Origin: CAVXHV01 sp963761445
GTDB taxonomy: Bacteria > Planctomycetota > Planctomycetia > Isosphaerales > Isosphaeraceae
Direction: 5' to 3'
Assembly (NCBI GenBank): GCA_963761445.1
Contig: CAVXHV010000005.1
Span: 4,774,001 to 4,838,000 of the forward strand
DNA length: 64,000 nucleotides
Both the position numbers and the translations under genes were made by a program. This document shows, one piece after another, positions 16,575-26,646 of this stretch. The number at the start of each line of letters is the position of its first letter. Within the stretch, counting starts at the first letter, position 1. The notes under the pieces are model-generated. The model was not told the origin of the DNA and ran no database searches. It was given only the letters and a program-made list of their open reading frames with translations.

Positions 16575-18914
16575 ATGAGATTCATGACTTTTGCGATTCT
16601 CGTTTGCCTGGCCGCTGCCGGTTGGTGTGCGCAGGCCCAGACTTCGCCGCGGTCAGCCGCGGTGCCCGTGGGCCAGGAATCCGCCGCTCCGGCGGGCAAG
16701 CCGATCGCCGCGGATCGGCAGGCATCTGGGGTAGCCGCGTCAAGGGACGATGTCTCGGCAAGGATCAGTGCTTTCGAAGGGAGAATGATTCCGCCGACGC
16801 TGTTTGACGGAGAGCCGATTCATGCGAAGACACTCAAGGAGCGCATGAGCGAGCTCAAGGTTCCGGGTGTGAGCGTCGCGGTGATCGATAAGGGACGAAT
16901 TGTTTGGGCCAAAGGCTACGGATTGCGTGACGCTGATCGCCCCGATCCGGTGACGCCCGAGACCCTCTTTCAGGCCGCCTCGGTCAGCAAGCCGGTCTCT
17001 GCCGTGGGAGTGATGGCACTGGTCGAGGCCGGCAAGTTCTTCCTCGACGAGGATGCGAACGTCAAGCTGAGCTCCTGGCACGTTCCCGCGAACAATCTCA
17101 CCGACGAAGCCCGCGTGACGGTGCGCCGTCTGCTCTCGCACACGGCAGGGTTGACCGTCCACGGTTTCCGCGGATACGCGGCCGGGGAGCCGAGGCCGAC
17201 GTTGATCCAGGTCTTGAACGGAGAGAAGCCGGCGAACTCGGCCCCGATCCGGGTCGACATTCTTCCGGGCAGCGTCCATCGCTATTCGGGCGGCGGCTAC
17301 ACGGTGCTGCAGCAGCTTGTCCAGGACGTGACCGGGCGCGAGTTCCCCGCCGCGATGCGCGACCTCGTCCTGGCCAAGATCGGGATGGAAGAGAGTACTT
17401 ATGAGCAGCCACTTCCGGAGGGCCGGCGAAAGCTGGCGGCTACTGGCCACGGATCGGACGGCAAGCCGATACCCGGCCGGTGCCACACCTACCCGGAGAT
17501 GGCCGCGGCCGGGCTCTGGACGACGCCGTCAGATCTGGCGCGTTTCGCGATCGAGCTGCAAAAGTCGCTGCGAGGGGAGTCGAACCGTGTCGTCTCGACC
17601 GAGTCGGTGCGACTCATGATCACCCCGGTGGCTGATGGCTATGGACTGGGGTTTGAGGTCAAGGGATCGGGTGACTCACTCACGTTCGAGCACGGCGGGA
17701 GCAATGAGGGCTTCAAGTGCACGCTGGTCGCCTCTGCTCGCGACGGTGTGGGCGCCGTGGTGATGACGAACGGAGACCAGGGTGGGGTGCTCGCGCAGGA
17801 AATCGTGCGCACGGTCGCACGCATCTACGGGTGGCCGGTCTATCAGCCTGTGGTGAGGAAGGTCGCGAACATTCAGGCTGAACTCAAAGCGCTCAAGGCC
17901 GGCCCGCCGGCGGTTTCGGCGACGGGACCGGACGCAGCCACCCAGTCCGCGTTGGCGCTCAAGGAGCAACGAGGCCTGGCTGTCAACCGGCTCGCGGATG
18001 TGCTCAAGCGTCAGCAGCCCGGGCGGGGTCCAGCGATCGGGGACCGAAATCAGTTGTATATGGTGGATCTGGTCGCAGGCGGGACGACCTTGGTTGCGGA
18101 TGAACCCCTGCCGGGGCTGACGTGGTGTGGATCACCTGATTGGTCGCACGACGGCACACGGATTGTGTTCGACGCCTCGCCGGGAACCAACTGGCGCGAT
18201 GCGCATGTCATGTCTGTGGATATTCGCGACGGGCGCCCGGTGTTCACGGACCTCGGCCCGGGCAATTGCCCAACCTTCTCGTCGGACGACAAGAAGATCG
18301 CGTTCATGATTAATCCCGGAACGGCAGAAGGGGTGGAGGCAGGCGTGTGGGTGATGGAGGCCGACGGCTCGCAACGACGCCGTGCGGGGGAATTTGGGAA
18401 CCCGTCCTGGTCACCAGACGGGCGCCAGTTGCTGGTGAACGGCTTCGATGATTTTCCTGCGTCCACGATGATGAACATCGAGAAAATGACCGAAGCGCCG
18501 GTCTCGCTGCAGGGATACCGTGTTTTCTCGTGGCCGAGCTGGGCAGGCCCGGGCAGAGTGGTGGCGGCGCTCGCCACGGCCGGCAAGGACGAGGCGGACA
18601 CCGTTGCCATCCTCGATGTGAGCGAAGCGGGCGAGGCAAAGATCGTCGAGGTTCTGTGGAAGCGAGGCGAGGAGCTCGACGTCGCACCGGGCTGGCCGGT
18701 TTACTTTGCTGAAGAGCGTCGCTGCTATTTCAGCGGCGTCGACAACAACAAGCGAACGCTCTATTCGGTCGAGCTGAAGGAGTCGCGTCGCGCGAAGCCG
18801 GTGGCGGCCAAGGGGCCGGACGAGGAACTCGGTGGTTTCGCGGCGTTCCCTTACGGCCCATTTACGTTCTCGCCGGACGGACGATATCTCCTGGTTCACA
18901 CCAACGGCCCGTAA
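16575..18914 (+). CDS. class C beta-lactamase-fold serine hydrolase fused to a TolB/PD40-like propeller
   Basis: 779 aa. The signal peptide is MRFMTFAILVCLAAAGWCAQ. Residues 60-430 are the beta-lactamase/penicillin-binding fold: AASVSKPVSAVG carries the SxxK nucleophile (SVSK, about residue 135), HRYSGGGY carries the tyrosine of the YxN-like motif (here YSG), and FEHGGSNEGF is the third HxG-type motif. Residues 490-779 hold PD40/TolB-like blades: CGSPDWSHDGTRIVF, CPTFSSDDKKIAFM, GNPSWSPDGRQLLVN, FTFSPDGRYLLV. It is exported. The fold serves beta-lactamases, esterases and D-aminopeptidases, so substrate is open. The fusion is continuous, with no frameshift. Confidence 0.88.
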   Translation: MRFMTFAILVCLAAAGWCAQAQTSPRSAAVPVGQESAAPAGKPIAADRQASGVAASRDDVSARISAFEGRMIPPTLFDGEPIHAKTLKERMSELKVPGVSVAVIDKGRIVWAKGYGLRDADRPDPVTPETLFQAASVSKPVSAVGVMALVEAGKFFLDEDANVKLSSWHVPANNLTDEARVTVRRLLSHTAGLTVHGFRGYAAGEPRPTLIQVLNGEKPANSAPIRVDILPGSVHRYSGGGYTVLQQLVQDVTGREFPAAMRDLVLAKIGMEESTYEQPLPEGRRKLAATGHGSDGKPIPGRCHTYPEMAAAGLWTTPSDLARFAIELQKSLRGESNRVVSTESVRLMITPVADGYGLGFEVKGSGDSLTFEHGGSNEGFKCTLVASARDGVGAVVMTNGDQGGVLAQEIVRTVARIYGWPVYQPVVRKVANIQAELKALKAGPPAVSATGPDAATQSALALKEQRGLAVNRLADVLKRQQPGRGPAIGDRNQLYMVDLVAGGTTLVADEPLPGLTWCGSPDWSHDGTRIVFDASPGTNWRDAHVMSVDIRDGRPVFTDLGPGNCPTFSSDDKKIAFMINPGTAEGVEAGVWVMEADGSQRRRAGEFGNPSWSPDGRQLLVNGFDDFPASTMMNIEKMTEAPVSLQGYRVFSWPSWAGPGRVVAALATAGKDEADTVAILDVSEAGEAKIVEVLWKRGEELDVAPGWPVYFAEERRCYFSGVDNNKRTLYSVELKESRRAKPVAAKGPDEELGGFAAFPYGPFTFSPDGRYLLVHTNGP

Positions 18915-18957
18915 ACCGCTTCGTCAAAATAGCTCAGTAGGCGGCGCTGATCCGGCG

Positions 18958-18990
18958 GACGGCACACGGGAGTGTGTCTCTACAAACGAT
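18958..18990. repeat. dispersed repeat family C, copy 1
   Basis: GACGGCACACGGGAGTGTG followed by TCTCTACAAACG. The core is the inverted repeat CACAC/GTGTG. A related copy (GACGGCACGCGGAGTGTG, then CTTGCTACAACG) is at 35670-35699. Both are in spacers. Confidence 0.6.
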
Positions 18991-19097
18991 CGTTGGCCGT
19001 GCGAGCGATGATGGACAAGGCGTAACAATTTGGCTAGGTTGGGCGCCGGAGGCGGACTGCCAGTGGCTGAGCGGCACGGTGACGATCGGATGTGATA

Positions 19098-19999
19098 ATG
19101 GAAACGACGATTGCAGTGGCGGGTGCGACGGGGGATCTCGGCGGTTGCATCGTGAACGCCGTGCTCGAGCGGGGCGCCCATGTGTGTGCGATCGTTCGGG
19201 CCGGCACGGGCAGCGACAAACTTGCAAAGCTCGAGCGGCGCGGCGTAACGATTGCTCAGGTGCACATGGCGAGTGTTTCCGAGCTTGCGCGAGCGTGTGC
19301 GGGAGCGTCCTGTGTCGTCTCGGCGTTGCAGGGTTTGCGCGACGTCATTGTCGACGGCCAATCGGTCTTGCTCGATGCGGCGATTGCGGCAGGCGTGCCG
19401 CGGTTCATCCCATCGGACTTCTCGATCGATTTTACCAGGCTTCCAGCCGGCGAGAATCGGAACCTGGATTTCCGGCGGGAGTTTCACGGGCGTCTCGACC
19501 AGGCTCCGATCGCGGCAACGTCGATCCTGAACGGTGCGTTTGCCGAGCTGCTGACCTCTCGCATGCCGCTTCTTGATCTGGAAGCGAAGCGAGTCAGCTT
19601 CTGGGGGGATGCCGATCAGCGCATGGACTTCACGACCATGGACAACACAGCGGCGTTCACCGCGGCCGCGGCTCTCGACCCGTCTGCCCCGAAGATCTTG
19701 CGAATTGCGGGCGATGAGAAGAGTGCGCGAGAGCTGGCGAGCGTCGCGGGCGAGTTGAAGAAGGCGAAGTTCGAGCTTGTCTGCCTGGGCAGTGTTGACG
19801 ACTTTGCTGTGCTCATCCGGCGCGTCCGTGCTGCGGATCCCGAGGAGGCGAGAAGGAGCTCTTCCCGACATGGCAGGGCATGCAGTATATGCATGGCATG
19901 TTCAGCGGGCTTGCAAAACTCGAACCACTGGACAACGATCGCTACGCGAGTATGCAGTGGACGAGCGCACGGGAGGTGATCGTGGCGGAGGTGACTTAA
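19098..19999 (+). CDS. NmrA-like NAD(P)-binding reductase, one frameshift near the C-terminus
   Basis: About 300 aa if one base is restored; the ATG at 19098 is chosen (METTIAVAGATGDLGGCIVN). The N-terminal GATGDLGG is the GxxGxxG dinucleotide-binding loop. VVSALQGLRDVIVDGQ and AGVPRFIPSDFSIDF are typical of NmrA-like or isoflavone-reductase-like atypical short-chain dehydrogenases. The frame is lost near 19850, after RVRAADPEE. A shifted frame then continues family-like as EKELFPTWQGMQYMHGMFSG and ends REVIVAEVT with the stop at 19997-19999. Substrate unknown. The break is a single-base event, cause undetermined. Confidence 0.78.
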
Positions 20000-20058
20000 A
20001 GCCACGCCAAGAGCGCTGCATCCGGAGTTGCGGAGATTTGATAAGGACCATCAGAGTG

Positions 20059-20097
20059 AACCACGAATTACACGAATTACACGAAAGACACGAAACG
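20059..20097. repeat. CACGAAT-rich simple repeat tract
   Basis: Reiterated 9-10 bp units of CCACGAATTA, CACGAATTA, CACGAAAGA, CACGAAACG. The AT-rich tract is distinct from the surrounding GC-rich DNA. It lies between the reductase and the broken peptidase. Confidence 0.6.
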
Positions 20098-20206
20098 AAG
20101 ACGGAGAATTCAAATGACAACGTGTTCGTATTCGAGTTTCTGGTGGTGGCCGGAGTTCACGAGCAAGCCCAGTTTGTAGTCCGTGGCCGTCAGTTAGTTG
20201 ACTGAC

Positions 20207-21459
20207 ATGCAAAGATTAAGAAAGTTCTCTCGGCGTGTTGGCGTCGTGATGCTGATCGTTCTGCTCGCGGTCGCGGGCGGCGCACGGACCCAGCGTGCCC
20301 CGGCCGCGGCGTTGCCGGCCGCGGTCGACCTGGTGCCGAGTTCCAGAAGCTGGGTCTGACGCCACTTGCCCAGGGCGAGCGTGACGTCTGCTCGCTGTTC
20401 GCGATCACCGCATTGGCCGAATTCGAGAGCGGCCGTCACAAGTCGAAGCCCGGCGGTCGTCTGTCCGAGGAGTTTTTGATCTGGGCGGCCAACAAGGCGA
20501 CCGGACTCTCAGGCGATCAGGCCATGTTCTACGAGGCGGTGCATGGCCTCGAAACGCTGGGAATCTGCCGGGCCGCTTTGATGCCGTATTCGCCCACGGC
20601 GAACGCCCGGGCGCGAACCCACGGCCAAGGCCGTGGCAAACGCCAGGGAGCTCGCCGGCCACTGGCAGGTCCACTGGTTGAGGCGGTGGAACGTCGCTCG
20701 GCCACTCGACGACTCGGAGTTACAAGGGATCAAGCATGCGGCTCGAGTCAGGGCACCCGGTGGCGTGCGGGCTCCGCTGGCCGAAGGAGCTCAAGGGCGA
20801 CGTCCTGCGCGAAGTTCCGCACCGCGGGATGTTTTCGATGGTCATAGCATTGTGCTCGTCGGGTACGCCGACAACCCGGCGCACGAATGGCGGCGGAATG
20901 TTTGTGTTCCGAAACAGCGCTGGCCCGGGTTGGGGTAAGAAGGGGTATGGCCGGATGTCATACGCGTACGCACGCGCTTATGCGAACGACGCACTCTGGC
21001 TCAAGTACGAACCGGGGCGGCACCGAGGCGCGGCTCGAGCGGTTCGAGGCCGAGTCGATGGGCGTCGTCTCGAGGCACCGTTGCGACTTAAACGTTCAGG
21101 AGATGGCTGAGTGGGGAGCGCCGATGTGGAGCGGCGGCCGCCATCTCTTGTGCCAAGCCGAGCCGGGGGGTTCCGTGACGCTCGAGCTGGCGAACCGGCG
21201 GGGCGGGCGGTGCCGGCTGCGTGTGCTCGCGACGGCGGCGCCGGACTTCGGGGTGGTGCGGGTTGCGCTCGACGGCAAGCACATGGGTCACGAGATCAAC
21301 CTCTATAGCGGCCGCGTTTGTCCGTCTGGTGCGATCGAGCTGGGTGTCGTCGACCTGCCCGCCGGGCGGCACGCGCTTCGGTTCACGTCGGTTGGCAAGG
21401 ACCCGGCGTCGGCCAACGTGTGGTTCGGGATCGATGCTGTGGAGCTTGCCACCGAGTGA
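20207..21459 (+). pseudogene. papain-like (C1) cysteine peptidase, broken by several frameshifts
   Basis: From the ATG at 20207 a signal-like stretch (VGVVMLIVLLAVAGGARTQR) soon hits a stop in frame. Peptidase blocks then appear in different frames: GERDVCSLFAITALAEFESG with the likely catalytic Cys (about 20365-20425), LSEEFLIWAANKATG, HSIVLVGYADNPA with the likely catalytic His (about 20850), and FRNSAGPGWGKKGYGRMSYA with the Asn-containing block (from about 20905). The end is a beta-rich tail that keeps one frame to the TGA at 21459 (ANVWFGIDAVELATE). At least three shifts are needed, so it is probably inactive, although assembly errors could contribute. Confidence 0.72.
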
Positions 21460-21526
21460 ATTTCTCTTTCGGTAAGGAATGACCGGCGTAGCCCGGGGTT
21501 CCACTCCAACAGAACCGGGTAGAGCG

Positions 21527-21898
21527 TCAATCCTCTTCGTCGCGCACGCGGTGGATTCTGATACGTTGCTCGTCAACGATCCACAGTCGTCCCAGGATCG
21601 GTTCATGCTCCATGTGGGAAAGCACTCGGTGGAAGACGCTTCGTACGGCGGCGCGCCCCTTCGCCCGCAACCTGAGAACGATCAGGCCGGCGTAATTTTC
21701 CGGTGGGTACATCTGGATGTTCGAGAAGTCGAGGTCCATCGAGATCAGGATTCGGCCTTCGACCCGGCAGGCGTTGGCAATCTCGTGATCCTCTCTGCCC
21801 CGAAGACCCTGGTCATACACGGTCGAAACGTCATGACCGAGATCACGCAGCGTGTCGCCGATCTCTGTGCGTAAGTTCTCATCCAGCTTGAACCGCAT
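21527..21898 (-). CDS. DUF5615 PIN-like protein, probable toxin
   Basis: 123 aa. MRFKLDENLRTEIGDTLRDL opens with the conserved Asp of the DUF5615 PIN-like fold, followed by GHDVSTVYDQGLRG, ILISMDLDFSNI with the DxDF acidic pair, and AGLIVLRL. PIN-like folds are nucleases. DUF5615 genes usually stand next to a DUF433 gene as a toxin-antitoxin pair. Here it overlaps the DUF433 gene by 20 bp. Confidence 0.85.
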   Translation of the reverse strand: MRFKLDENLRTEIGDTLRDLGHDVSTVYDQGLRGREDHEIANACRVEGRILISMDLDFSNIQMYPPENYAGLIVLRLRAKGRAAVRSVFHRVLSHMEHEPILGRLWIVDEQRIRIHRVRDEED

Positions 21899-22130
21899 CA
21901 GGCCACTCCCTGCTCAGCGGGACGTGCCGGTCGGCAGCGAGATCCGCGGCGAAGGCGATCGCGGCCTGGATGTCGTCGCGCGTTACGCGGTAGCCCTCGA
22001 TGATCGATTCGTAGCTCTCACCTTCCGCGAGGTTGTCAAGAATCACCGAGACCATGACTCTTGTCCCCTTGATGCACGCCTTGCCATGGCAAATCTGTGG
22101 ATTGATGCTGATGCGCTCTCGCCAGTCCAT
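21879..22130 (-). CDS. DUF433 protein, probable antitoxin
   Basis: 83 aa from the ATG at 22130, which has a strong ribosome-binding site (AAAGGAGG, 6 bp upstream); the frame extends to 22181 without such a site. MDWRERISINPQICHGKACI, KGTRVMVSVILDNLAEGES and YRVTRDDIQAAIAFAADL are the DUF433 signature, a small helix-turn-helix-like fold. It is the first gene of the pair. Confidence 0.88.
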   Translation of the reverse strand: MDWRERISINPQICHGKACIKGTRVMVSVILDNLAEGESYESIIEGYRVTRDDIQAAIAFAADLAADRHVPLSREWPDAVQAG

Positions 22131-22442
22131 TTCTTCCTCCTTTGTTACAGCGTGTGCGGTCCGATCGATCGAGGAGCTCAAACTACTTCAGGATCTTCGG
22201 TTACTCTGATCTTACCACGATTTCCGTCGGGGTTGACTCAGAGAACCCCTCGTCGACGGGCTGGCTGCCCGTGGACGTGCTCTCATGCCGATGGCCGGAC
22301 GCTCCCGCCACCAGCTCTCGGACACCAGCTTGGCCTCGACCCGAGTCAAGGACGTAATCGAGCGATCGGTGCCGGCGCAACCGTTCTGGATCGCCTATAT
22401 TTCAGCGCATGGCCTTGAATCTTCCAGCTTTCTCGTAGCTTC
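22131..22442. other. spacer without a recognised gene
   Basis: 312 bp between the sigma factor 3' end and the antitoxin start. Short open frames on both strands lack a recognisable family. Promoter elements for the toxin-antitoxin pair should be here, but I cannot pick them out. Confidence 0.4.
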
Positions 22443-23173
22443 TCACAACGCAACGGCGGCGAACAGGTCGCGGATCTCATCCTCGATCTCTGCTGGGTCA
22501 GCGACGGTGTCGCCGATCCGAGAGAGGAGGGCTTCGCGGTAACGGCGTCGGAGCCGGTGGGCCGCGACTTGCACGTTACCCTCAGTCATCCCGAGGTTCG
22601 CCGCGATTTCGGCGAGCGGTGGCGTCTTGGCGTCAGCGGTCAATTGAGATTTCAGGGCCTCGAAGAGTGCGATTTTTTTCTTCGTTCGTAGCGGGCCCGT
22701 AGATCGCCGAAAACGGTTTCCAGCAAAGTCAAAGCCCAGCGGCGATCGAAGAGCACTTCGGGGGTGAGATGGTCGACGGGCTCGTTCCGGTAGCGATTCT
22801 CGGCGTCGCGCACGTCGATCGAGACTGTCGGGCGACCGCCGCCGCGCTTCTTGGCACGATCGCGATCGCGCTGATGGCTGAGGAAGTTTCGGCAGCGAGC
22901 CAGGAGGTAGGCCCGGAGTTTTCCCTTCGATGGATGGACCTCGGCCAATGCGCCGGGTTCCAGCAAATTGGCGAAGAAGGATTGCGTCAAGTCCTCGGTG
23001 TTACGGGGATCGTGGCCGTGCCGGCGGAGATAGGCATAGATTGGGTACCAGTACGCCTGGCAGAGCGCGGCGAGTGCCTCGCGGGCGCGCGGCTGGTTAC
23101 TGGCCTGAGCGGCGAGGACGTGGGTCCAGCGAGTCGTTTCGAAGGCATCGGAGGTGGACTCAGAGGTCGACAT
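22443..23173 (-). CDS. ECF-type RNA polymerase sigma factor, one frameshift at an A-run
   Basis: Restoring one base gives 243 aa from the ATG at 23173 (MSTSESTSDAFETTRWTHVL). Region 2 is present: AYWYPIYAYLRRHGHDPRNT, EDLTQSFFANLLEPGALAEV and RAYLLARCRNFLSHQRDRDR. Region 4 is in the second frame: PPLAEIAANLGMTEGNVQVA AHRLRRRYREALL (HTH). The break lies in seven T (22672-22678 on the plus strand): eight would give YERRKKIALFEALKSQL. It lies 5 bp downstream of the kinase-WD40 stop on the same strand, so the two likely act in one signalling unit. The homopolymer position favours a sequencing error. Confidence 0.82.
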
Positions 23174-23178
23174 CAGAC

Positions 23179-26100
23179 TTATCCTTGTCGAACTGGCGGA
23201 CCACTGCTTGGGCAAGAGGGTGATGCAATCCCAATTCGGGCTCGCGGAAGACAAGTCCGAAACGAGCTGGAGATCAGGGACGGTCGGTGGCGCACCCATA
23301 CCCTGATGATACCGTTCGCACTCACCGAAGTGAGGCGTTGTCCGTCGGGGCTGAACGCGACGCCTATGACGAAATAATCATGGCCGCGGAGCGTCAGGAA
23401 TTCCTGGCCCGACGCGGCGTCCCAGACCTTCACGGTTTCGTCTGTGCTCGCCGAAGCGATTCGTTTGCCGTCGGGGCTGAACGCCACATCAACGACACTC
23501 CCGCCATGGCCCTTGAGTGCGCGGAGTTCCTGCCCCAAGGCAGCGTCCCAGACCTTTACTGTCCCGTCTGAACCAGCCGAGGCAATGCGACTTTCCGTCC
23601 GGGCTGAAGATCGCGCGGCGGACATTGGTGTCGTGTCCCCTGAGAACGAGAAGTTCCTCGCCCGAGCCCGTGTCCCAGACCCTCACAGTCTTGTCCTCAC
23701 TCGCCGAGGCGATGCGATTTACCGTCGGGGCTGAACGCCACGCCTTCGATGTAGTCGCTGTGGCCCTCGAACGTGAGAAGTTCCTCGCCGGTCTCCGCGT
23801 CCCATACCTTCACGGTCTTATCCTCAGTCGCCGAGGCAATGCGCTTGCCGTCCGGGCTGAACGCCAAGCCGTGAAGGGGACGGCACTCGACCTGCTTCAG
23901 AATGAGGGTTTCCCGGCCCGTGGCGATGTCCCAGATTCTCACCGAATTGCCCTCGGCCGCTGCGGCGATTCGCTTGCCGTCGGGGCTTAATGTCACAGCC
24001 CTGCTGTGAACGGAGTTCTGCTTAAGAGTAAGGATCTCCCGACCCGTGGAGACGTCCCAGACTCTCACTCTGTCGACTCTCCCAGTGTTAGTGTAATCGA
24101 AGCCACCCAAAGCGATGTGCCGGCCGTCCGCGCTGAGCCGCGCGCGACCGACGAAGTTCTTATGCCCCTTAAGTGTTAGAACCGCTTCACTCGACGAGAC
24201 GTTCCATACCCTCACGGTATTGTCTGCACCCGCTGACAGTACGTGTGGTCCATCGGGGCTGAATGCCACGCCCGTGACATCACCGTTATGGCCCTTGAGT
24301 GTGACGAGCTCCTGGCCCGAGGCGGCGTCCCAGATCTTCACGGTCTTGTCCCTACTCGCCGTGGCAATCCGCTTACCATCGGGGGTGAACTCGATGTCGT
24401 TGACGTATTGGGTGTGCCCGATGAGCGTGAGAAGCTCATGCCCCGAAACCGTGTCCCACACCTTCACCGCATCGTTCTTACCCATCAACTTCTCCCAAAC
24501 CTCTTCCCTCTTCTTGATGGCCCTCAAGGCCATGCATCGGCCGTCGGGGCTGAACGCCATGAGGTGACCGTCTCCGTTGAGGGTTAGGAGTTCCTGACCC
24601 GAGGCGGCGTCCAGACCTTCACTGTCTCGTCCGAACTCGCCGAGGCGATGCGCGTTGCCGTCGGGGCTGAACGCCACGCGGCCGCCGTTGGGGTTGTGGA
24701 CCTCAACGTAAGCAACTCCTTGCCGGACTCCGCGTCCCACACCTTGACGGTGTCATAACTCGCCGAGGCAATGCGCTTGCCGTCAGGGCTAAACGCCACG
24801 CTGTGGACGAAGCCATGGTCCGTGCCGCTATGCCCCTTGAACGTGAGCAGTTCCTTGCCGGTCGCCGCGTCCCACACCTTGACGGTCTTGTCCGAGCTCG
24901 CTGAGGCGATGCGCTTGTCGTCGGGGCTGAACGCCACTTCATCGACGTAGCTGCTATGGCGCTTGAGTGTGAGGACTTCCTGGCCCGAAGCGGTGTCCCA
25001 CACCTTGACGGTTTTGTCCAAACAGGCCGAGGCAACGCGTTTGCCGTCAGGGCTAAACACGACGCCGTGGGAGCTGTACCCGTTGTCACTCTCCAGCTTG
25101 ATCGTGAGAAGCTCCGGGTGGCAAGTGCGGTTGAGATAGTGCCATTCAAAGCCGCGAAATTCGACCTGAGTCGGGTCGTCCAGAAGCTCCCTCGCGCGTT
25201 CGACATGACCATCTCGCCATGCGCGGTAAGCAAGATGGATGTGCGAGACATAGGAGTTGAATCGGGCGTTCTTTAGGGCGACATTCAGGCCGTAGTTGGC
25301 CTTCAAGGCGTCAGAGGCGCGCGCCACTGCGATGCGCCATTGCCAGGTCATGCCCAGAACCCCGGCGAACGCGACCAGGACCACCGCCGCGCTCGAGCGC
25401 CACAATGGCTGGCTTGCGGCGTGCCAACTTGATCGCGCGCTCCCAGGACGATACGGGCCGAGCCGTGATTGGCTCGCCGCGGAGCCAGCGGTCGAGGTCG
25501 TCGGCCAGCGCGGCGGCTGTGGAATATCGGCCGTTAGGGTCGTTGTCGAGGCACTTCAGGCAGATCGTCTCCAGATCAGCGTCGACCCGCGGATCTAGCG
25601 ATCGGGGCCGGGCGGGCTCGTCTGGGAGGTCCATCCAGGGGATGTTCGACTTCGGTCCGCCGAACGGAGGGTGGCCGGTCAGTAGCGCGTAGAAGATCGC
25701 GCCGAGGCTGTAGATGTCGCTCGCGGTGGTGAGGTTCTTGAACTCGCCGACACGCTGCTCGGGAGACATGTAGCCGCGCGTGCCGGCCCAATCGCCGGTA
25801 TCGGTCAGGTCGCCGTTGGCTTTTATCCGCTTGGCCAGGCCGAAGTCCGTGACGTGAGGTTGACTATCGCGATCGACCAGGATGTTCTGGGGCTTCAGAT
25901 CGCGATGGAGCACGCCGCGCTGATGGGCATGGTGGACCGCGCGAGCCATCGTGGCCATCAGGTTGGCCGAGCCGCGAGAGTCTTTCTGGAAACGGTCCAG
26001 TTCATCGGCGAGGTTGTGACTGCGACCTTCGATCAGCTTCATGCTGTAGAAGTACTGGCCCTCGTGCTGGCCGAACTCAAAGACCGGCACGATGTTCGGA

Positions 26101-26524
26101 TGATCGAGGTTGGCCGCTGACTCCACTTCCTGCCGGAAGCGGCGAATCGCGTCCTCATCGAGCCGGTGCGGCAGGATCATTTTGAGTGCGACCGTTCGGT
26201 CGAGGCTGACCTGCCGGGCGCGATAAACGACGCCCATGCCGCCGCGGGCGATCTCGTCGAGATCCTCGCGGAACTCATAGTCGCCGAAGTACCGGAGCCG
26301 GCTGTGGGGGCTCGTGAGGGTCATTCCCGGCACGGCGGTGGCGGGGCTTGCGGGATTTGCATCACTGGCTCTCGTCGCGGCGGGATCGAGATCGGGTCAC
26401 CAAAGTCGGGCTCGTCTAACAACCCATCCAGGCCGGCCTTGAGGAGGCAGGCGGCGCAGAGCCCTTCGGGAGCATCGGCGGAGAGTCGGGAGCCGCAGGA
26501 CGGACAGTTTTGGGCGGAGGGCAT
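23179..26524 (-). pseudogene. Ser/Thr kinase with WD40 repeats, multiply frameshifted
   Basis: One planctomycete receptor-kinase gene lies over several frames. Order: N-terminal CPSCGSRLSADAPEGLCAAC zinc-ribbon-like segment (26524 to about 26330); kinase domain on 25440-26300 (IARGGMGVVYRARQ, VALKMI, HRDLKPQNIL, TDFGLAK, SDIYSLGAIFYALLTG); a membrane segment near 25350-25400; then WD40 blades (VAFSPDGKRIASAS with VKVWDA, many copies) to 23179. The frame changes near 26330, 25400, 24740-24590, 23705 and 23600. Extra or missing single bases are visible in GKRIAS repeats, which read GKSHRLG or GKSHCLG. Real decay and assembly error in repetitive DNA both fit. Confidence 0.75.
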
Positions 26525-26646
26525 GGTCGGATCTCCTGGAGTGATGGATGTAGTCCAACCAATACCAGACGATTTTGTCCGTAGAGATTACATTACCGAA
26601 CGCAAAATACTCGGGCTATACGCTGTGCGAACGGAAGGCACGAAGC

